From positions 88,597 through 125,877 of the forward strand of contig QHNH01000010.1 in assembly GCA_003218375.1 (NCBI GenBank): a DNA stretch of 37,281 nt, in the 5' to 3' direction. The DNA is from Verrucomicrobiota bacterium (GTDB lineage Bacteria > Verrucomicrobiota > Verrucomicrobiia > Chthoniobacterales > UBA10450). This document shows positions 32,558 to 37,281 of the stretch, piece by piece. The notes below the pieces were generated by a model that was not told where the DNA came from, searched no databases, and worked only from the letters and a program-made list of their open reading frames with translations. Every line of letters starts with the position of its first letter. Position 1 is the stretch's first letter. Both the position numbers and the translations under genes were made by a program.

Positions 32558-34296
32558 GCGGGATAATTGCCGGAGGCGTAAAGTTTCGCGTAAACGCCGC
32601 CTTTAGCCACAAGCTCGGCGCCGGTTCCTTGCTCAACGATTCCTCCGTTCTCGAGCACGACAATGCGATCGACGCGATGAATCGTCGCGAGCCGATGCGT
32701 GACGATAAGAGTGGTGCGGCCGTGCATCAGATCCTTGATCGTTTCCATGATGGCAGCTTCGGTGGTAGGATCGAGCGCGGACGTTGGCTCGTCCAGAAGC
32801 AGGATCGGCGCGTCTTTCAAGAATGCGCGTGCAATTCCGATGCGCTGCCGCTGACCGACACTAAGATGCCCGCCACGTTCGCCGATCGGGCTGTCATATC
32901 CGGCGGGCAAACGACTGATAAACTCGTGGGCCTGGGCCCGACGGGCGGCTTCGCGAATTTCGTCGTCCGTCGCGTCGGATCGGCCGTAGGCGATGTTCTC
33001 GCGGATGGTGGTGGAAAACAAGAGCGTGTCCTGCAGAACAATCCCGATTTTCGAGCGTAACGATCTCTTGGTAATAGCGCGCACATCGCGACCGTCGAGC
33101 GTGACGGCGCCCGAGTTCGGATCGTAGAAACGCGGGACCAGACTCAAGAGTGTGCTCTTGCCCGCGCCCGTTCCGCCAACGAGCGCGACGATTTGATTTG
33201 GTGAGATCGAGAGATTGATGTCCTGAAGAACAGGCTGCGAGCCGTAGCTGAAGTTAACGTCTTGGAAGCCAATCCCGCCGGCGGTTTCAGTGATCTCCTG
33301 AGCGTCCGGCGCATCGACGACGTCATCCGCGCGATCCAGGACTTCGAAGCAACGCCGCGCGCCCGCCGTCGCGCCCTCCATCGCCCAGGCTGTGTAGGTG
33401 AGCGATTCGAGTGGCTGATAGAGCATGAGCAGGTAAGCGCTGAAGACCAGCAACGATCCGAGCGTGAGCGTGCCGGCGAGAACGTGCAGCGTGCCCAGGT
33501 AATACATCGCGGCTGTTCCCATCACCATGAGCGTGCTGATAACGAGCGCGCTGTTCACGTTCGTGAGGGTGAGACGAAGGTTGGCGTGCAAACTTTGCTG
33601 CGCCTGCAAATGAAACTGGCGCACCTCCCATTCCTCGCGCCCGAAGGCGTGGACCATTCGCACGGAGCTCAAACCTTCCTGCGCCTGGGCCAGCAACGCG
33701 CTTTCCTGTTCCTGAATCGAGGTCGATTCGCGCCGAATTCGATGCGCGAAAAAATAAATGGCGCCAACAATTAGCGGGACGATGGCGAGCGAGAGCAACG
33801 TCAATTGCCAATCGATCCGGACCATGATGCAAAACGTGCCGATCAGCGTGACGACCGAGCCGAAAATGTTGGTGAATCCTTTGTTGTAGATCGTCTGGAT
33901 CGATTGCGAATCGTAAGCGACGCGGAAACTGGAATCGCTCGAGCGGCGGGCGTCGTGATATTTGAGTGAGAGCGATTGCAGGTAGGCGTAAAGGTCGGTG
34001 CGCAATTTCAGCAGTGCTTGCAGCCCAACTTTTACGAAAAGATAATTGCTCGCGAGATTGAGCAGGCCCCAAAGAAGCTGGATCACGACAAGGGCGAGGC
34101 AGAGCAGGGGAATGAGATGGACCGAACCGCCGAACCACATCTTGGGATTCGGCCGCAGGATGTCGTCGACGATGATCTTGAACGGCCAGGGCTTGAGCAG
34201 ACTTAGGCCGATTGCCGCGAGCGAAAGAACGAGACCGAGCGCGGTCTGCACCGAAAACGGCCGGTAATAGGCGAGGACGCGGCGATAGATCGACAT
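32554..34296 (-). CDS. ABC exporter, fused membrane and ATPase domains (MsbA-like)
   Basis: A 580-residue half-transporter. Six transmembrane helices lie in the first 310 residues (for example [20 protein letters not shown]), then an ATPase: Walker [16 protein letters not shown]-loop [20 protein letters not shown], signature [15 protein letters not shown], Walker [13 protein letters not shown], and the H-loop THRLATIH. Such homodimers flip lipids, lipid-linked sugars or peptides across the inner membrane. The genes after it (acyltransferase, glycosyltransferase) point to a glycolipid or polysaccharide substrate, by inference. Confidence 0.93.
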   Translation of the reverse strand: MSIYRRVLAYYRPFSVQTALGLVLSLAAIGLSLLKPWPFKIIVDDILRPNPKMWFGGSVHLIPLLCLALVVIQLLWGLLNLASNYLFVKVGLQALLKLRTDLYAYLQSLSLKYHDARRSSDSSFRVAYDSQSIQTIYNKGFTNIFGSVVTLIGTFCIMVRIDWQLTLLSLAIVPLIVGAIYFFAHRIRRESTSIQEQESALLAQAQEGLSSVRMVHAFGREEWEVRQFHLQAQQSLHANLRLTLTNVNSALVISTLMVMGTAAMYYLGTLHVLAGTLTLGSLLVFSAYLLMLYQPLESLTYTAWAMEGATAGARRCFEVLDRADDVVDAPDAQEITETAGGIGFQDVNFSYGSQPVLQDINLSISPNQIVALVGGTGAGKSTLLSLVPRFYDPNSGAVTLDGRDVRAITKRSLRSKIGIVLQDTLLFSTTIRENIAYGRSDATDDEIREAARRAQAHEFISRLPAGYDSPIGERGGHLSVGQRQRIGIARAFLKDAPILLLDEPTSALDPTTEAAIMETIKDLMHGRTTLIVTHRLATIHRVDRIVVLENGGIVEQGTGAELVAKGGVYAKLYASGNYPA

Positions 34297-34300
34297 ACGG

Positions 34301-34398
34301 GAATTTAAGATTGCAGATTGCCGATTTCAGATTGAACTAACGCGACACGACCGTGGCACTACGCTAAATCTGAAATCGGCAATCTGAAATCTGAATTC
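34301..34398. repeat. Inverted repeat with perfect 20-bp arms
   Basis: CAGATTGCCGATTTCAGATT (34314-34333) and its exact reverse complement AATCTGAAATCGGCAATCTG (34367-34386) enclose 33 nt. The words AGATT and GATTTCAGATT also repeat outside the arms. It is the spacer between the divergent ABC exporter and DedA genes, so both promoters must lie in or beside it. Confidence 0.85.
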
Positions 34399-34402
34399 TG
34401 CC

Positions 34403-35047
34403 ATGCATCATCTTCTTGAAATTTGGTTCGGCTGGGTCCAGGACTGGGGTTACCTCGGCATCATCGTGCTGATGGCGATGGAAAGCTCCATCTTTCCGGT
34501 GCCGAGTGAGCTGGTCATTCCGCCGGCGGCTTTTCTCGCGGCTGAGGGAAGACTGAATGTCTATGGCGTTGTCGCGGCGGGAACATTTGGCTCATGGCTG
34601 GGCGCGGCGGCGAGTTATTGGGTGGCGCTTTGGCTCGGCCGGGTGGTGATCGCGCGCTGGGGCCGCTATTTTTTCATCAACGAAGCGAAACTGGAGCGAG
34701 CTGAGCGCTGGCTGCATCGCTACGAGCTGGGCGGGATCTTTTTCGCGCGGCTGCTGCCGGTCATCCGCCACCTCATCTCGTTCCCGGCGGGATTGATCCG
34801 GATGAATTTCGCGAAGTTCAGCCTGATGACGATCATCGGAGCCGCCATCTGGTGCTCGGTGCTGGCGTGGTTTGGGCAGACGGTCATCACCCGGGAAATG
34901 GTGGAATCCAAAAACGTCGGCGCGCTCGTGACGGCGGTGAAGCAGAGCCAGAACTTCCATTACATCCTGATCGCGATCGTGGTGCTGACGCTTCTTTACT
35001 TCGTTGTAATGCGGTTGACAGCCCGGCCTCAGAACTCGTTGCGCTGA
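34403..35047 (+). CDS. DedA-family membrane protein
   Basis: A 214-residue inner-membrane protein. The first re-entrant motif ESSIFPVPSELVIPPAAFLA and the second FFARLLPVIRHLISFPAG, with the conserved Glu, Arg and Pro, define DedA/VTT proteins. Four or five hydrophobic helices, ending HYILIAIVVLTLLYFVVM. Members recycle undecaprenyl phosphate or other phospholipids by flipping them across the membrane. That would fit the glycan cluster next door, from which it diverges. Confidence 0.9.
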   Translation: MHHLLEIWFGWVQDWGYLGIIVLMAMESSIFPVPSELVIPPAAFLAAEGRLNVYGVVAAGTFGSWLGAAASYWVALWLGRVVIARWGRYFFINEAKLERAERWLHRYELGGIFFARLLPVIRHLISFPAGLIRMNFAKFSLMTIIGAAIWCSVLAWFGQTVITREMVESKNVGALVTAVKQSQNFHYILIAIVVLTLLYFVVMRLTARPQNSLR

Positions 35048-35057
35048 TACGTTCTGA

Positions 35058-35084
35058 CCAGAAATCTGACACTTGTGTCAGTGA
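35058..35084. terminator. Palindrome after the DedA gene
   Basis: CTGACAC-TT-GTGTCAG is a perfect 7-bp stem shortly after the DedA stop, followed by TGATTTTG. It may end transcription of the DedA gene or be an operator. The T-run is short, so terminator is a weak call. Confidence 0.45.
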
Positions 35085-35156
35085 TTTTGCGATCGTGGGC
35101 GGGCCTTGCCCGAGCAAGTGAACAAATTTGCAGGGAAACGGTCTCACCTAGCGCGT

Positions 35157-35172
35157 TGGCACCCGATTTGCT
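35157..35172 (+). promoter_or_regulatory. Sigma-54 (-24/-12) type promoter match
   Basis: TGGCACC-CGAT-TTGCT fits the RpoN consensus TGGCACG-N4-TTGCW at all but one position, with the GG and GC dinucleotides correctly spaced. It lies 22 bp before the ATG of a 59-residue gene. The predicted start (about 35183) leaves only about 11 nt of leader and cuts the GAGGG ribosome-binding sequence, which argues for caution. Confidence 0.5.
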
Positions 35173-35193
35173 GAAAAAGAGGGTGCAACCTCT

Positions 35194-35373
35194 ATGAAAA
35201 AGACCAATCAAATCCTCAAGCCGCGCACACTTTCACTCGGTGACCTCATCCTGGCGGTGAGTTCCTGCACCAAGAACACCAAGGAAACCGTCGCGGCCGT
35301 GGCCGATCTCCTGGGCAGCGGCCAGGTGCGCGTGGAAAACAACGGCCGGTTCACCCGCGCCCGCGTTTGCTAG
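35194..35373 (+). CDS. Small conserved-looking basic protein, 59 residues
   Basis: ATG 35194 to TAG 35373, preceded by GAGGG about 9 nt upstream. Sequence starts MKKTNQILKPRTLSLGDLIL; the middle is helical (ETVAAVADLLGSGQV) and the end basic (RVENNGRFTRARVC). The gene has its own terminator and a sigma-54-like promoter match, so it looks like an independent unit despite its size. The helical layout could suit a small nucleic-acid or protein binder; no family is claimed. Confidence 0.7.
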   Translation: MKKTNQILKPRTLSLGDLILAVSSCTKNTKETVAAVADLLGSGQVRVENNGRFTRARVC

Positions 35374-35397
35374 GCGCCATTTCCCAAAAGCTTTTCG

Positions 35398-35437
35398 AAG
35401 CGCCGCTTCGCGATTGACCCGCGACGCGGCGCTTTTT
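35398..35437 (+). terminator. Intrinsic terminator of the 59-residue gene
   Basis: AAGCGCCGCTTCGCG pairs with CGCGACGCGGCGCTT across the ATTGACC loop, with one bulged C, and runs into TTTTT (35433-35437). This is the best rho-independent terminator in the window. It sits 24 bp after the small gene and 47 bp before purB. Confidence 0.8.
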
Positions 35438-35484
35438 GCGTACAAAACGCTTTCCGTTTCGCTTCGCGCTTTTATCTTCGCCGC

Positions 35485-36780
35485 GTGATCGATCGTTATT
35501 CCCGGCCACAGATCCGCCAGCTTTGGTCGGACGAGCGCAAGTTCCAGATCTGGCTGGAGATCGAGACCCTGGCTTGCGAGGCGATGGCCGAGCTGGGCCA
35601 GATCCCGAAAGAGGACGCGGCGGAAATCCGGAAGAAAGCGCGGTTCTCGATTCCCGAGATCGCGGAGATCGAGAAGCGGACGAACCACGACGTCATCGCG
35701 TTTCTCGAGAACGTCGCGGAATCGGTCGGCCCGGCGGCGCGGTGGATGCACCAAGGGCTGACGTCTTCCGATATTCTCGACACGACGTTGGCTGTTCAAC
35801 TGACGGAAGCGTGCGGAATCCTGGCGGAGGATTTGAGCGCGTTGCGGGCGGTAATCGCGACGCAGGCACGCCGTTTCAAGACCACGCCAATGATCGGCCG
35901 CAGCCACGGCATTCACGCGGAACCGATCACGTTCGGTCTCAAGCTGGCGTTGATGTTCGACGAATTCGGACGAGCCGAAGAGCGGCTGGCGCAAACCAAA
36001 GAACGGGTTCGCGTCGGAAAATTGAGCGGCGCGGTCGGCACGCACGCGCACCTGGATCCGGCGATCGAACGCAAAGTTTGCGAGCGGCTCGGCTTGAAGC
36101 CGGCGAACATTTCGACGCAAATCATCCAGCGCGATCGGCACGCGGAATTTGGAACGACCCTGGCGTTGATCGCGTCCAGCATCGATCGGTGGGCGACCGA
36201 GTTCCGCCACTTGCAACGGACGGAGGTTCTCGAAGTGGAAGAGTTTTTCGCGGAAGGCCAAAAGGGCAGCTCGGCTATGCCGCATAAACGCAACCCGATT
36301 ACCGGCGAGCGGCTGAGCGGCCTCGCGCGCGTGTTGCGCGGGAATGCGATCGTGGGCTTAGAGAATGTGGCGCTCTGGCACGAGCGGGACATCAGCCATT
36401 CCAGCGCCGAGCGGGTCGTCCTGCCAGACTCGTCCATCCTCCTCGATTACATGCTGACGAAACTGACCGAGCTCGTGGAAGGCCTGCAGGTTTATCCGGA
36501 GCGGATGCAGGAAAATCTCGAGCTGAGCAAAGGGCTCTATTTCAGTCAATCGATCCTGCTGGCGTTGACGCGGGCCGGCGCGGAACGGAAGAGCGCTTAC
36601 GAAACGGTGCAGCGCGCGGCGATGAAGACTTGGAAAGGCTCGGATTCATTTGCACAGAACGCGAAACGCGAACCGGAGATCACGGCGCGGTTGTCGGAAG
36701 CTGAGATCGACGCGCTCTGCTCGCTGGACGTTCACCTGCGGCACGTGGACGCGACGTTTCGCGCCGTTGGCTTGGATTAG
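35485..36780 (+). CDS. purB: Adenylosuccinate lyase
   Basis: 431 residues from GTG 35485 (MIDRYSRPQIRQLWSDERKF). It splits adenylosuccinate to AMP and SAICAR to AICAR in purine synthesis. Family landmarks: EKRTNHDVIAFLENVAE, HQGLTSSDILDTTLAVQL, GRSHGIHAEPITFG with the catalytic His, and the signature loop GSSAMPHKRNPITGERL with the catalytic serine. Full length. Its TAG stop overlaps the stop of the convergent gene. Confidence 0.97.
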   Translation: MIDRYSRPQIRQLWSDERKFQIWLEIETLACEAMAELGQIPKEDAAEIRKKARFSIPEIAEIEKRTNHDVIAFLENVAESVGPAARWMHQGLTSSDILDTTLAVQLTEACGILAEDLSALRAVIATQARRFKTTPMIGRSHGIHAEPITFGLKLALMFDEFGRAEERLAQTKERVRVGKLSGAVGTHAHLDPAIERKVCERLGLKPANISTQIIQRDRHAEFGTTLALIASSIDRWATEFRHLQRTEVLEVEEFFAEGQKGSSAMPHKRNPITGERLSGLARVLRGNAIVGLENVALWHERDISHSSAERVVLPDSSILLDYMLTKLTELVEGLQVYPERMQENLELSKGLYFSQSILLALTRAGAERKSAYETVQRAAMKTWKGSDSFAQNAKREPEITARLSEAEIDALCSLDVHLRHVDATFRAVGLD

Positions 36781-37281
36781 CCCGCCGCGGAATTCAAAAC
36801 GAATTCGGCGATGCGCCGCGACGCATCCAGTCGCACCTGCACGGTCTCGAATTCCGTGCCCGCGGCCGGGCGCGCCTGGGGATCGAGCGTGACCCGCACG
36901 CGGCTGCCCGCCGGCTTCAGAATGAGCTGTTCCACTTCAAATCGGTCCGACAACTCCACGCCGGCCACCTTGAACATCGCCATTAATTGCATCGTCATCG
37001 GCGCCGATGCGCCGGCTGTCATCTGGATCGAAGCGTTTTGGTTTACGAGCGCGACGTCGTTGATCGCGAAGCCGTTTCTCGCTTCGATGCGTTTGGCCGG
37101 CTGTCGGGTCGGCACCACGCGCATGGTTTGGATGCGGCCGGATCCATCCAGCTCGACTGGCCCGATTTCGAAGCCCGCGAGAAGATTTTCCGCCGGCGCC
37201 GACGAATGAGTCAGCGACAAGGTTGAGGCTGTCGGCCGCGCCCGGATCGTCCCAATTTGGAAGCGGGGGGTGAACTGAACT
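36777..37281 (-). CDS. Hypothetical protein, 5' end outside window
   Basis: The frame is open from the window edge to TAA 36777-36779, 167 residues seen. A TTG at 37220 could start a 147-residue protein, but the frame upstream (FTPRFQIGTIRARPTAS) reads as coding, so the gene probably begins beyond 37281. The visible part is beta-rich (DRFEVEQLILKPAGSRVRVT; GTEFETVQVRLDASRRIAEF), with no recognised domain. Confidence 0.6.
   Translation of the reverse strand, partial: VQFTPRFQIGTIRARPTASTLSLTHSSAPAENLLAGFEIGPVELDGSGRIQTMRVVPTRQPAKRIEARNGFAINDVALVNQNASIQMTAGASAPMTMQLMAMFKVAGVELSDRFEVEQLILKPAGSRVRVTLDPQARPAAGTEFETVQVRLDASRRIAEFVLNSAAG

Noticed and set aside
35233-36285. 350-codon minus-strand frame opposite purB and the 59-residue gene
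   Set aside because: It crosses a clear terminator and the catalytic parts of purB; low-complexity Arg-rich product.

Overview
The window is a GC-rich (by eye about 60%) bacterial chromosome segment. Gene content suggests a Gram-negative soil or freshwater bacterium of the PVC superphylum, most likely a Verrucomicrobiota (Chthoniobacterales-type) genome. The evidence is a PafA/Dop-family gene outside Actinobacteria, DUF5069, an SUMF1-type protein with a J-like N-terminus, Sec/lipoprotein and outer-membrane genes, and intergenic spacers full of inverted repeats. This placement is inference; no rRNA or marker phylogeny is available here. Non-ATG starts are frequent (TTG: accB, thiE, the ABC ATPase; GTG: purB, one glycosyltransferase, probably the phosphohexomutase).

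Region 1 (1-7.3 kb) is central carbon metabolism: a partial phosphohexomutase (minus) diverges from sucC, two tandem VOC genes, sucD, a 75-residue protein and citrate synthase, followed by two secreted or membrane-anchored proteins. Region 2 (7.3-10.2 kb) holds a Nudix-like protein, a PagL-like outer-membrane protein, a secreted protein and an RluA-type pseudouridine synthase. Region 3 (10.1-14.5 kb) holds a lone LolD/MacB-type ATPase, accB, accC, thiE and a PfkB kinase. Region 4 (14.5-19.1 kb) has two tiny lipoproteins, a small zinc-ribbon protein, tRNA-Arg(ACG), a glycosyltransferase, a pterin dehydratase, DUF5069 and a PafA-like ligase. Region 5 (19.1-25.4 kb) has a trypsin-like PDZ protease with a catalytically dead paralogue, a CDF metal exporter, an SUMF1-domain protein and a zinc-ribbon membrane protein.

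Region 6 (25.5-31 kb) looks accessory: mostly small hypothetical genes, a frameshifted LprI-like gene, an eight-unit 42-bp tandem repeat, a HEPN-like protein, a lone HicB-like protein and two detached 3' tails of a glycosyltransferase gene. Region 7 (30.7-34.3 kb) is an envelope-glycan operon read on the minus strand: ABC exporter, hexapeptide acyltransferase, glycosyltransferase. Region 8 (34.4-37.3 kb) has a DedA protein, a 59-residue gene with its own terminator and a sigma-54-like promoter match, purB and a partial unknown gene.

The most striking feature is in the spacers. Many contain imperfect inverted repeats of unrelated sequence but the same build: short words repeated in tandem, mirrored around a 20-70 nt centre. 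One family (three copies, starting TTCTGTAGC and ending GCTACAG) shows compensating changes in its inner stems and supplies the stop codon of two genes. No CRISPR array, integrase, transposase or complete prophage was seen.
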